Below, piece by piece: positions 41,230-53,362 of a DNA stretch of 64,000 bases; within the stretch, counting starts at the first letter, position 1; the number at the start of each line of letters is the position of its first letter. Origin of the DNA: Armillaria gallica. Its lineage: Eukaryota > Basidiomycota > Agaricomycetes > Agaricales > Physalacriaceae. Both the position numbers and the translations under genes were made by a program. The notes beneath the pieces are model-generated. The model saw only the letters and a list, made by a program, of their open reading frames with translations. It did no database searches and was not told the origin of the DNA. The stretch is from positions 868,001 through 932,000 of the forward strand of contig JBANDB010000003.1 of assembly GCA_037576215.1 (NCBI GenBank). Reading direction: 5' to 3'.

Positions 41230-43544
41230 CCATCACTGCTCATAGTGAGAGGATCCAGGAGGGTAGTGGCATGACAAAGCTAGTTAGCATCCCAACATGT
41301 GGAGCAAAGACCATGATGATCGGTTTTGCACTTGGTACAAATCTCTTTGCCAACCTCCCTCTCAAACTTGCATTCTTCTGGATAACTGGACAATGTGCAA
41401 TTGTAGCATGGCCAAGTGATCTAGTATAGGTGAAAAATAAGGGAGAGAGAATAGGTAAAGTCGAGATGCTCACTAGTGGGGGATGAATAAAGTGAGGATC
41501 AATGTCAAAGTGACATTGGTACACATACTCCTGGCTATTGTGCATCTGCACTAGAGGCCTAAGAGATGACAATTTAGAAATAAGTTAGAAAATGAAAGAA
41601 GAAACTCACTTTGTAAGAGAGTCAGGCACAAGAAGGCAGCATTGAAAGCTTCATAGACTCCAGGGCTTGGTGTGAAGGGGGCTCATGGAATTGCAAGTCA
41701 ATCTGCAGGTGGAAGACCTGCATATAGATGGTATTGTCGACATGGTCAGCCTCTGAAGGGACTGCATGCATGGCAGGAACACTATCACCCTCGCTTCTGG
41801 ACAGCCCAGGGGACTGGTTGGCTTTGTGATGATTCTGGCTTGAACAAGGCAGAGACCTTTTGTTCCACACAGCATGACTATGGAGAGAGGGAGATATGGG
41901 GGAAGAAGGCATGGTAGCCTTTTCCTTACCTTTAGCCTTGAATGAAGACTCTGTTGGTGGTAGTGGAGAAGCAGGATCAGACAGCATTGTAAAAGAAACA
42001 TATAAGAGCCCAGTAAGAGGCTCTCCAGTTGGTGAGTGATACTCACGAGGAGGAGGCAGGCTGCTCTTGGTAGTAGGGGTCCTATGAAGCCTTTTGACAG
42101 GAGGGACCACTATCTCATCACTTTCTTCATCATCATCCCCAGGGATGGCTGCCCCATTGTCAGCATCATATTCTTCACCATCAGCAGGAGAGCCCACATT
42201 GCTATCAGAGAAAGGATCTAGAACAACAAAGTGCACACAGTCAATACCAGAAAATGAACTAGAGATGAGAAAAGAATGGAGACTTACCCATGAGGATGGG
42301 CTTCTTGATGGCACCTTTAGACTTGCTAGGCATGGGAGCCTTCTTCTTTTTGAGAACAGATTTGAGAGCAGCAACTTTTGAAGTCACAGAAGGATTGGCA
42401 GGGCTGGGCTTGGAAGTAGCTTCTGGTCTGTTAAATAGTAGAGAGTCAGCAAGAGATAATGTGCAAGAGGATGAAAGAGACCTACTTGCTGGGCTTAACC
42501 TTCTTGGTAGTCTTGGCAGCAGGAGGCTAGTTACAGAGCTCAGTCAGTCACAAAAGAAAACAAGGGAGAGAGCAGGGTGCCTTTGGAGAGACCTCCTGCT
42601 CTCTCTGTTGCTTGCATGTAAGAGGAACAGACTAAGCATGGTGTAAGGATGCATGCAGTGAGATAGGAAAGAGACTCACAGTGGCAGAACTTTGAGCAGG
42701 CAGGATGACAGAAACCTGCTTCTTGGAGGGAGATGAGAAGGCTGACAGACAAAAATCAATCTTCCATGCCACGGCATGAAAAGGTAGGAAGACATACTAG
42801 GTTCTCTTGGAGGCTGCAGCACCCTGATCATTTTAGGGCATAGGATCTTTTTACTGAAATATGAAGGAGAAAATGGATGAGCAGCAGGATCCAGCGAACA
42901 AACATGGTTGACTTACATGGCAGGGTAAATGTTCTCCTCCTCTGAAAGATGAGCAACAAAGAGGCTTGAGGATGACAGAGGGGAGGCAAAGCTTGACAGT
43001 GGAAGGGCAGAAGGTCACCCTCAGGAATGCAATGAGCACTGTGGGATTGGTATTCTGCTTCCCTGGGAAAACAGAGTGTCTTGTCAAGAGTGAGCTAAAG
43101 AAAGGAGATAAGAACCAAAGAGAACCTAGATAAAGAAAGGGATGCATGGTGTTCCTCTTGTGCTCCCAGTCAGTCAATGCCCACTGGTTCCATTTGGTAT
43201 CACATTGGTCTTTAGGGAGGCTGTGCATGAGTCTATCAATTTGGCCATAGAGGGTGAGGCTATAATGAGAATCCAACAGCTGGAATTCTTGCAGAGTGTC
43301 ACAGTGTGCATCTTAGACAAAGTGAAGAGACTCAGAAAAACAGGATAGTGAAGGGGCACAATACACACCAAGTAGGGATGCACCTTTCAAGTGCCCAAAT
43401 GATTTCACTATAAGAGACTGTATACAGCAACTCATTGTCAAAGTACTGCACAGTGTACACATAGGCACTGATCAGATTGCTACAGAAATTGTTGAGGTTG
43501 ATTTGGTGGGAGTAGCTAAACATGTTGTCTGAATTGTCATCCAT
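41230..43544 (-). pseudogene. degraded multi-exon gene with a Cys-rich C-terminus, function unknown
   Basis: The ATG at 43544 gives MDDNSDNMFSYSHQINLNNF and later YFDNELLYTVSYSEIIWALE. Further exons read LLDSHYSLTLYGQIDRLMHS and TKWNQWALTDWEHKRNT near 43290-43150. Acidic and Ser/Lys-rich linkers follow at 42.0-42.4 kb. The C-terminus (about 41410-41250) is cysteine-rich: CYNC-x8-EECKF, then ICTKCKTDHHGLCSTCWDA, a zinc-binding type pattern. Stops and frameshifts occur in several exons. The overall plan (folded N-part, acidic middle, Cys-rich tail) is one I associate with multicopy Agaricomycete genes, but I cannot name it. Confidence 0.4.
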
Positions 43545-43889
43545 GGCAAGATGGTGGTAGAGAGAGTGAGTGAGTATTAGACTAGAGAAAGATAGAAGAC
43601 CAGTGTATAACACTAGAAGGAGAAACAATGTGCTCCTGCATGTAATGCAGGGATGGCAGAAAAGAGGATGGTAAAGGAAAGAAAGAAAGAGACAGCGACT
43701 TGAAAATTTTAGGCCCCAAGAAAACAGCCTGACATAAACAAACATGTTTTTGAGGAAATTCCCGCAAGCATGAGAGCAGAAGCACTATGAGATGACTCAT
43801 GTGCTTCTTTTACAAAAATAGATTGTTGCTGTGGTAACCTGGACCCACATGAACCCACAGAAATACACTAGAAATGCCAATAATGAACT
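43545..43889. other. spacer before R2 copy 2
   Basis: Pyrimidine-rich on the minus strand; nothing recognised. Confidence 0.25.
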
Positions 43890-45375
43890 TACCTTGAGTA
43901 AAGCTGGGTGGAGCACATGACTTAACTTAAGAGCAGTACCAGAAGGGCTGCACTGGGTACAAAGTCCCAGTACTTGACACTGAGTGCTCTAACAAGGCAT
44001 AGCATACGTGCACTAAGAATAGAGCAGGACATGCTTGTGAAATAATTAAGACTTCACGCAACATTGATCTATGACATGCAAGGCATAGCCAATCCAGCAC
44101 CTAGTGCTCTAGACTTTGTAATGTCAGAATTTGAGTAAATCTGAAGTTTCTGACTTTGGCCAAAGTGCACAAGGCCTAGACAAGAAGCTAGTTGCCTTCA
44201 CTACCATAGAAATGCCTAGAAACGAGTCGCACAATATGCTGCAACTCTGAGAAGATAACAAGTGATGTCATCACATGTGGATTAGACTACTGACTAACAT
44301 CACAATGCTCAGAGACAGGGATCTGGCCCTGAGCTGGAGGACTGAGTAAGCACCAAGCTATGGCATGATAATTGCAACAGACACAGGACACAGGTGAAGG
44401 AGCTCTGCAACTTAAATAATACTATATTTGGTGGTACTAATTTATAGGACATAGAATAGATAAATAGCACAGTGTAATTGTAGTTTACAAGTTTTGGACC
44501 CCTGTTGTAGTCATGTGCAAGCTCTCAGTTTGACACCCCTAGTTTCAGGATTAGTTTGTGACTTTGAGCAAGAGAATATACCTTTGATTGATAGCATTTT
44601 GAGTGAACTGAGTTGCATGTGAGGCATAGAAAACTAGCATGGCACTTGTGCTACTGTTGATTGGTTGGTTGACTTGCACTCTAATCTGAGAAGAAGAGTT
44701 TGGTGTCATTGTAGACCGCTCTTGTGTTTTGAGGGTTTCTTGTGATGTGAGATACTACAGGTGGCAGAGGTTTAAACCCTTTGGCTTGATTAGTACTCAC
44801 TTGAGGGTATATATTTCTCAAGTGGCATAGATTCAAACCCTGTGGCTTGCAGACAGTGTGTTATAAGGTTTTTGTGTCTCTGGATTGCATAGGTTAGAAC
44901 CCTGTGGATCTATGATTGGTTTGGAAGCTTGAGTGCATAGGTTTGAATTCTGTAGCTTTAGTGGAAGGTTTTGTAAAGTGTTTCTGCTTAGAGCATGAGG
45001 TTTTGAGTTTTGTGTAGTGTGTTCTGAGTTGTTTGAGGTTATTTCATGTGTTGCTCTAGACTTAGTGAGGGTTTTGTGTACATCTCTCAATGTTGTGTGT
45101 ATTGTACTACACCTTGCCTTGAGGCCCAGGGACAACTGTCACTCCTTTTGTTATCAAAAGCCTTTGGACTTAGATAAATCTAGATACTTGACACATGCTA
45201 TCGCTATACATGTGTATCATATATTTTGAGAGTTTAGTTGAGCTATTTCTATCTGCTTCTATCACATCAGAATCCCCTATGAACTTGAGGGTTTGTGTGT
45301 GTAGTGTTGGGTGTGGGTGTGATCAGTGTCTTTGATGCTGTTGCATTTCTAGCTTGTGTGCACAGAGTCTCTTTA
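43890..45375 (+). repeat. dispersed repeat R2, copy 2 (outer end missing)
   Basis: Aligns with copy 1 from about 37730 onward and with the reverse complement of copy 3 (48917-50686), ending CACAGAGTCTCTT. It carries four damaged AGGTTCAAACCCT motifs (about 44761-44955). Its first 250 bases are absent or unrecognisable. Confidence 0.65.
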
Positions 45376-45499
45376 ACATGATTTGGGACTGGAGCGGAAT
45401 TGTTACCTACTCTAGAATTCCAGTGCCATGACTGTTTTCTGGACAGTCTGGTATATCTATTGTGCTGCATTTAGTGCCATCATCAAGAGCCTTTACATC

Positions 45500-47030
45500 A
45501 CATAAGGGTAACATTTTTCCTCACTGTGTACAAATTTTTGACACTGATTGTTGCTAGCATTGGAATGGGCAACACTTTGAAGTGAGTACTCTAAAAGATA
45601 TTGGTCTTTGTGTACAGTTGAATCATACCAGCATGCAATGTTGCTTGCCTATTATCAGCTATCAGAAATTCAAGGTCCTCTATGGAAATAGGTTATACCA
45701 CATTGCTGTAGATTATTGCAGGTGTGAATGCCAGCTTTTAAAACATGTCCAACTACTTTACCAAGGGTGGTATCCCCTAGTCAATGAGTACCTAGAACTG
45801 TGATGAACTTCCAGCTGCTTGAGTTCTTACATCTCCTTTCCCTTTGTGCAAAGATGTCCATATATGATTTTTGTCATATGCTAGAGAAACTCATAACAAA
45901 CATGGGGATGGCAGTGCCAAAGTTATGGTACAAGATCCTCATGTGAATGTTATTACAGTAGCAGCATCTTAAAATGCTCAAGCATGGTGGACAAGGGCAT
46001 GTAAACAATAGTGTGGCTACTACCAAGGACCATGACCTTGTAGTAATGTGTCTCTCTTGTCCATGGCCTGGGATCAACCTACCAGAAGGATGGGAGCAGG
46101 TGCCACCTGAGATGCAATCTGTAATTTCATCCCTTTATTTTCAGTGATGTCTGACTTTTGAGTCTAGATTTTTATATATCCTGCTACTATGTATGAATGC
46201 CAACTTTTGCTTGAAGAACCACATGGTCTCATCTTATTCCAGGGATCCAGGGCTGGGTATAGGTTTGGGATATTTTGTACCAAGAGCCCCCTTTGAGGGG
46301 TATGTTATAGATCATACTTCCAATGAGAACATAAGTCTCAGATTGATATTTTTTGAGATGTGCTAACTGTGTTGATAGATTAGCACATGTGTCAGATTTG
46401 CTGCATTGATGAAGCAAGATACAAGATTTTCAAAAGGGTTCTGATATACCAGTGTGGGCACTATTTTATGTGTGCAGGGCAAATTTCTCATGTAGCTTGT
46501 GGATCTACATAAAGAAGAAAGGTACATGTTTGATGGAGAACTGCCCTGGATGTATAAATTAATGCTGGAGGCTAGATATGTGCCCATGGATTATATTTTT
46601 GGATGAGCCTTGCAACCATTCACAGGCCTTCTGGCCATGATAATCAGCTATAACATTGTGTGCCAATGGTTTGTAAACCTGGACACTCATATGAAGAAAT
46701 GGCCACCAGAGATTCCTCCTTCTTCAGTGAAACTGATGCCAGCTATCCTGAAATTCCATGAACCTGCACACAAACAAGATAACCACCAAGAGTTCTCATG
46801 CAATTATATCAAGGGGATGGGAGCATCGGACTGTGAGGTTCTGGAACATATTTGGGGATCTAACAATGCTGTTGCAAATTCAACCAAGATGATGGGGCCA
46901 GGGTCTTGGCATGATATGCTTGATGATAACTTCAGTGCTTGGAATTGGCCGAAGTATATCAGAATGGGTAAGGCAATTAATCTGTGATAAGTTAGGTTGA
47001 CTGATGAGCAAATTAGGCAAGACATTGTCA
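45500..47030 (+). pseudogene. KDZ-type transposase, N-terminal and catalytic-core part (fragment 2)
   Basis: Reads TLKDIGLCVQLNHTSMQC and CRCECQLLKHVQLLYQGWYP (cysteine-cluster region). It then reads MLEKLITNMGMAVPKLWYKI, GHVNNSVATTKDHDLVV and CPWPGINLPEGWEQ. The core follows: KNHMVSSYSRDPGLGIG, YNIVCQWFVNLDTHMKKWP, KFHEPAHKQDNHQEFS, YIKGMGASDCEVLEHIWG and SWHDMLDDNFSAWNW. These are the hallmark segments of the Agaricomycete CxC2-type KDZ transposase (recognised from memory of the family). Several in-frame stops occur, for example TAA, TGA and TAG between 45930 and 46620. The gene breaks off at about 47030. The C-terminal region is found in the same orientation at 51130-52405, so fragments 2 and 3 are probably one gene split by later insertions. 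Confidence 0.75.
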
Positions 47031-47121
47031 TGTAAGTACATTGTGGTAGTGAAGAAAAGGAATGTTCAGGTTGAGGGACATCAGGGATTTAGTGCTGCAC
47101 TGCCAAGCCAACTAGTTGACA

Positions 47122-47498
47122 CACTGCTGGGGCTGATGCATTTTCTGGTCAGAAAAACAAGACCTCAAAATGTTGCGATATTTCATTTGGTCTTCTAAAG
47201 GTAAAAACAAGTTCGGAAAAACAAGTTGAAAGGTAGGATCATTTACATACTCTTTTAAGGTAAGGAAAAGAGCTCAAAAAATAAAATGTAAAACATGTTT
47301 CCCGCAGTCAGAACAAAGGAAACTGCTTTTCATTCATAGAAAAGCAGCTATTTTTAGCACCTGAAAGAAGTGCTAAAAAGGACAAGTTTTTCATTGAGTT
47401 TTTCTTATCCTGTTTTTGCAGCATACAGAAGTAACAAAAAGTCACAATATTTTTAGATTACCTTTTTCTGTCCTGAAAAGGAACCAGCCCTAGCAGTG
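47122..47498. mobile_element. CACTA-like MITE (377 bp) next to the KDZ relic
   Basis: Left end CACTGCTGGGGCTGATGC; the right end read inward is CACTGCTAGGGCTGGTTCC. The inverted repeat continues imperfectly to CAGAAAAA (about 36 bp). The flanks are ACA on both sides (47119-47121, 47499-47501), the 3-bp duplication expected for CACTA elements. An internal hairpin TTTTTAGCAC/GTGCTAAAAA lies at about 47351-47379. Related sequence occurs at 63560-63760. A 3-bp duplication alone is weak evidence; the inverted repeat carries the call. Confidence 0.6.
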
Positions 47499-47501
47499 AC
47501 A

Positions 47502-48916
47502 AATAGGAAAAGATGTGTGTAACATAGGAGAATGACAGCTTTCCAAAGACAGTGGAAAATCCTTTTGCTACAAATGAGGAATGTAAGTGCCTTGAATGTG
47601 GAATATCATTGATAATACTGATTGACACATGAAGATATGTCAGAGGAGGAAGTCAAAAAAGAGTTGCAAGCAGAGGAAGAGGAGCATCAATGTTGATGAG
47701 CCTAGACTTCTGTGGCAATGGCAACACCAACTCTGGATAAGATTGGGTAATTAACATAGTAGCATGGCAATCAAGGTGATGGTATGTGCGAGTGGGTTTG
47801 AGGCACCTCTGTGCAGTAAATCAATTCCTCTATATGCAAGTATACACTGTGACTTTAAGTTTGTAAAGTAGTACTGCTTGGTAGTTGAGTACTAGATGCT
47901 ATGGCTATAAGCCAGTAGGGATCTCAAAATGAGAGGGAACAGAAGCGAGTATAACATGAATACCACAAATCCATATGGGAAAACATGAGACAAGACTAGA
48001 AAACATTGCTAGATGGTAATCTGAGCTGGGTGAATGGTAGAAAATAGACTAAACAGTCAGCAATAGTCTAAGAGTGAGTGAGGCGATGAGAAAACAGGGG
48101 TTGAGACTGTGTGTGGCAAGAGAAAATGTGGAAAGAGGTGCTGAGGGTGGAATGGCAAGAGAAAACATGGAACTATGAAAACTAGTGGTGATACTGATCC
48201 TATATGGTGCGATGGTGCTGAGTTGATGTCAAAACTGGTTTTGAACTGAAATGATCCTATCCTATCCTATATCAAACTAACCTTCAAGTCCACTTGAGGG
48301 ACTGATACTATATGAAAACTGGCTGAAACTGATCCTAAGTCTGCTCTAAGACTACCCAAGTGGGCAACAATAACAATGGCAAAAGAGAAACTGTAAAAAC
48401 TCCAATGGTGTGAAAGTGAAATGATGACAGCCTATAAAAGATAATGTGGGTGAGGTATAGCATAGCAATCATGTATTGGCACAATATGAGCATATACTAA
48501 TAGTGTTAAGAGCAAAGAGTGAATGTCAAGAGACTCTTCACAGTTAAGAACTGTGGAATAACTCTGGTGAGTTCAAGAGTTGACATGCAATCGAGAATAT
48601 GCTGGAGTAAACAGTATATTGCTGTAGAATGGTGAAGAAATGTGGTTTACTGGAAATAGACTAGAGTGTGATGATAATTGATATATACTGTAGTCAACTG
48701 GAGATGAACTAACTTATAACTATGTTTTCTAGCTAGTTTTTATATTATAAGTACAAATTTATAAATAAAGTAAATATGTGAGACTTAGTAAGACTGTAAG
48801 GCCTTGGCTTTGTAAAAATCATAGGAAACATATGGTCCTTTGTCTTCTAAAGTAACAGCAGCTTGTCGATGTTGCCTCATATGGACAAGAACCATATGGG
48901 GTCATGGAGTGATGCA
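47502..48916. other. AT-rich decayed DNA, no gene
   Basis: Many short purine-rich words (GAAAACATGG, GTGAGTGAG) recur loosely. No coding or structured signal. Confidence 0.3.
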
Positions 48917-50686
48917 TGGTGAAGAGACTCTGTGTGCGCAGGCTAGAAATGCAACAGTGTCGAAGACACTGATCACACCCACACCCAACACTACATACAA
49001 ACCCTCAAAGTTCTTGGGAGGATATTATGCGATAGAAGCAGATTGAAGCAATACAACTAAACTCTCAGAATATATGATACACACATATAGCAATAGCACT
49101 CGTAGGGTATCTAGATCTCTCTAAGTCCAAAGGCTTTTATAACAAGAGGGGTAACAGATGTTGCCAGGCCTCAAGGAAAGGTGTACTACAACACACAACA
49201 TGTCACCACACACCAACAAAACCCTCAATAAGCCTCATGCAACACACACATGTGACCACAAAGAACTTAAACACACCCTAAACATGACTCAAAGCTTGCG
49301 CTCTAAGCAGAAACCCTTCAACACACATCCACTCAAGCCACAGGATTTGAACCCATGCGCGAGAGCTTCCAAAACCGATCATAGACCCACAGGGTTTGAA
49401 CCTATGTGATTCAGAGACACAATAACCAAATAAACCCCATCCGACAAGCCAAAGGGTTTGAACCTCTGCCACTTGCAGAAATGAGAACCCTCAAGCGTGC
49501 ACTAATCAGACCACAGGGTTTGAACCTGTGCTGCCTGTAGTGCTGTGCATTAAAAGAAGACCTCTGCACAAACACTAACCAGACCAAAGGGTTTGAACCT
49601 GTGCCACCTGTAGTATCTCGCACACAAGAAATGCCGTCCAACAAGCCAAAGGGTTTGAACCTCTGCTGCCTGTAGCACTGCGCATCACAAGAAACCCTCA
49701 AAACTCAAGAGCGTGTCCGCAATGACACAATATCTCTTATTCTCAGGGTAGAGGGCAGTCAACCAATCACTCAAACCATACACAAGTCCCATGCAAGCTT
49801 TCTATGCCTCACGTGCTACTCAAGTCACTCAAATGTTATCAATAAAAGGTATATTCTCTCGCTCGAAGCTACAAACTAATCCCGAAGCTAGAGTGCTAAG
49901 CTGAGGGCTTTTGTACTCCAACAAGGGGGGTCCGAAACTTGTACACTATTACTACACTATGGTATTTATACTATGCACTCTACATATTAATACAACCTTA
50001 AATAGTAACCCTTGGCTGGCGGAACTTCCTTTCCTGGGTCCTGCACATGTCGCCATAATCATGCCATTGCTTGGTGCTTACTCAGAGCTCTGGCTTGGGG
50101 CTAGATCCTGGTCTCTCAGTTGCATGACATTGGTTAACCGTGCTATCTGCATGTACTGATGTCGCCTAGTATTTCCTCAGAGTTGTAGCCTAGCGTGCAA
50201 CTTGCCTTATGGTAATAATATCTTCTAGTGATTTCCATGGTCTTCTAGGACCACCAGCATCTAGTCTAGGCCTTGCGCACTTTAGCCAAAGTCAGAGACA
50301 TTGGTCTTACTTCCATACTATACATTCTGAGGTCTAGAGCACTAGCTCCCTGCATGGTAGTGCCATTGTGCATCATAGATCAAGGTTGCACAAAGTATCA
50401 GTTATCTCCTGAGCTTCACTGGTTCTATTCTTAGTGCACATCTTCCATGCATTGTCAGCATACTCAGTGTCAAGTGCTGGGGCTTTAGACTTAGTGTGAC
50501 CCTTATGGTATCACTCTACAGTTAAGCCTTGCACTCCACCAAGCATCACTTAAGGAACTTCATTGTCCACACTTAGGACACTGTGCTCTAAGGTATATCT
50601 CATTGCTTTGGTATCTAGGTTTTATAAAATGTATGTATTGATACATTTTGCAAAATTACACATGTGAACACTTTTCAAGCATGTCA
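48917..50686 (-). repeat. dispersed repeat R2, copy 3 (most complete, 1770 bp)
   Basis: On the plus strand it runs from TGGTGAAGAGACTCTGTG to AGCATGTCA, so it has TG..CA ends. It has six motifs related to AGGGTTTGAACCT between 49340 and 49670. It lies between KDZ fragments 2 and 3. No obvious flanking duplication. Confidence 0.75.
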
Positions 50687-51129
50687 ACAGATCATTAGGT
50701 GCTGTTTAGCTGCAGATTACTGATCTACAGTCACTGTACTGCAGAGTATGCATCAGGCAACATTTTCTTGAGGCCTTGGCAAAGTAACAGCTTTAGTAAA
50801 CATGGTCTGTAGTTGCCATAGCTGCAATTGTCATAGCTGGGAGGGTACTTGCATCAATCATGTCATTTTTATTAAGTGATCAATGGGCATGTCAACTAGA
50901 TGCTTCTGAGCAATGTGGCAATTCTGTTTTGAGTGATTGTTGATCATAGGTGCCTTGCCATGATAAAATATGGCAATTCTGATGCATGGCAGGATGGGAT
51001 GAATAATAAAGCATGTGAGAAGTGATTGCAGTAGGATGAAAGTGGTATCAGTGTGTGTGCAATCATTGGTTTGCTGAAAGGCCATTGAAGAGATAATAGT
51101 GTTAATTAGCAAGTAAAATCCATGAATTC
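50687..51129. other. spacer, no gene
   Basis: AT-rich; nothing recognised. Confidence 0.25.
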
Positions 51130-52405
51130 TAAGTGTACAGAGCCTGGAGGCTCATCAATGTCGAGGGGGCAGAGCTTACCATGAGACTAGTGTGTATAAG
51201 TTCATAGCACTAGGATTGAACTTGGAGGAATCCCAGTAAGTGCACCTTGTTTAGACAAATAAAGAGGCTAATGTTATGCAGGCAAAAGATCAAGGACTTG
51301 GCCATACACAAGAATGTGACGACACACCAAGGAGCTGCTCTGAAGGAAGAGTGGAGTACTCTTTAGGAAAAGCTTCAAAACTGGCTACTGCTGCAGCCAA
51401 TATACATTCCTGGGTTGCTTTAATATTTGACTAAGACAGGTGAATTGTCTAGTAACAATGAGGTTGAAAACCCAGAGGATATAACATTATGGTTGCCATC
51501 AAGTCTACTAGCCAATCATCATAGGGCAGTTTGCATGGAAGGGTTGCCCCAAATGGAGGAGAAATTCCAAACAGCATAGTGCCATGATGGGCTCAACAGG
51601 ATCTGGCATACACTTCACATGAAGACTAGGATGATATACTTCTGGAATAAAAACACCTGCAGCCAGGCCCCAAGCACATACACAAGAGCTGTCATTGATG
51701 AAGTTCACAATTGCACTTTGAAATTTGCAAGAAAGTATCATAGTGTGTGTGAGGCAAAGCTGCTTCTGGTAGGGCCAGGCAATTGGGAGAGGACCTTACA
51801 AGTGTTGGAAAACAAGGACATTCAGTCATACACTGATGTTGAGTGGAAAAGCTGGGGTCCTGGATGTCAAGGGAACAATGAGGATAACAATGAGCCTGTT
51901 CATGCAAGTGATGATGAGGAAGAGGATGAGATGATGCTTGAGGCTGAGGAAAGAAGCTGGAAGGAGAGTACTGGCAAGACATGTCACACACTATTGTGGA
52001 TATGGCAAAAACTTCTGTGAACATCAAAAACAGGACCAACAATAACAAGGAAGTCCTGCAAACAGAGTGGTGCAAAAGTTAAGTGAGACCAAAAAGGAGT
52101 TCAGAGGAAGTCCTATTGCTTTGAGAAGAGATACATCACATGTTGAAGTTCCTGAAGTGAAAAGGGCAGTGGTTGCAAGAGTGACAGGCAGCCAAAAATA
52201 TTAAAGATGATGATGGGCTTGCTAAAGGGCATGCATTATACATGTAGGAGCAAGAGGTTCTTCAGATGGAACCAATGCTGTCATTCGAAGCCTTGTGGAA
52301 AACATCATTGGAGGATCTGGAAAATGAGAGTGATGGGAAAGATCAAGATGTTATTGTTGATGATAGCTTTGACAGTAATGATGACGAGGATAGTGAGCCA
52401 GAATA
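51130..52405 (+). pseudogene. KDZ-type transposase, C-terminal part (fragment 3)
   Basis: Begins CRGGRAYHETSVYKFIALGL and LNLEESQ, then a 47-nt intron (51232-51278). It continues KIKDLAIHKNVTTHQGAALK, ENPEDITLWLPSSL, TRMIYFWNKNTCSQAPS, RAVIDEVHNCTLKFARKY, an acidic DDEEEDEMM block and KGHALYMQEQEVLQ, ending in DSNDDEDSEPE. It matches the family C-terminus in order and spacing. Stops include TAG in STL*EKLQ and TAG in FQTA*CHDG, both C-to-T of Gln codons. Together with 45500-47030 it would make nearly a whole transposase. Confidence 0.75.
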
Positions 52406-53362
52406 AATGTTCTGCTATAGTCTTGTATTATTTTAAATTCCTTCTTATAAATGTAAATAGGCAAAACAGATGAGCACTGTAATACACAAGTAATATAAGA
52501 CCATACAATTCATGACTTTGTACATATTTACCATGACCATCTATGCTGACCACAAATTGTTAAGTCAGAATCCAGGCCTGAATTATATACTGAGGAATTT
52601 TGGACCAAGATCAAGGGTCATTTCATTTTGGGCAATATCTCACATATCCCACCCTCATCCTGCTCCCACCTGAAATTAAAATCATAAAAAATGCTAGGAA
52701 AAATGGCAGCTACCAAGACCAATAAAAAAAAAGTGGTGTTCTAAAAATAGCTATTTTCCCCTGCCCCTCCCATAGTCAGGAGGGTGCACAAACAACCAGA
52801 ATAGACTGTCTCCTGATGCCCTAAAAAAAGGCACCCAAAAAAGTGCTAGAGAATAGACCCAATCAAATCTGGCCTAAAACAGAATTTAAGCACTCACAAT
52901 GAGTGTGCAAGCACATGCCAATAGTGAGCAGCAATGGAGGTGTGGCAGTGCCCTAGTGAGCATAAGGGAGAGCTATGACAAGCTGTAACAGTCCCCAGGG
53001 AGAGTGACAGCATTGAGCACTATAAGTGGGTGACCAGTCAATTGACCAAGACTGATATATACAGGTCCCTGCTACATGTGAATAATGCACTTAGCTGGAT
53101 TGGGGGGACATATGCCTGAATACCTAGGGTAATGGCTCTGGAGAGGTTTTAAAGAAGATTCTGATGTTTACACTTGGTTGAAAATGCTAACCTCTGCAGA
53201 ACAAATGTGGTGAATTTCCTCATGGTAATAAAAGAAGACTTCTTGAAAGATCAATGGCAAGTTCTTATGATCAATGTCTTTGAGATGCAACAGTTTAGGA
53301 AATGGGGACACAAGAATGAGTCACCACAAGGATTCATAACAAGACAGACTATATATACCCAT
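52406..53362. other. spacer with a coding-like tract cut by R1 copy 3
   Basis: At 53174-53362 (plus) the frame NFLMVIKEDFLKDQWQVLM ... RQTIYTH has a coding look. It is cut abruptly by the end of R1 copy 3, and I cannot identify it. The remainder is AT-rich with poly-A/T runs. Confidence 0.25.

Noticed and set aside
43374..43390. TAGGGATGCACC as another hAT-like end
   Set aside because: No matching inverted end or 8-bp duplication found within about 1 kb on either side.
43890..50686. R2 copies 2 and 3 as long inverted repeats bounding a KDZ transposon
   Set aside because: They flank fragment 2 only. The C-terminal part lies outside, and R2 also occurs without KDZ.
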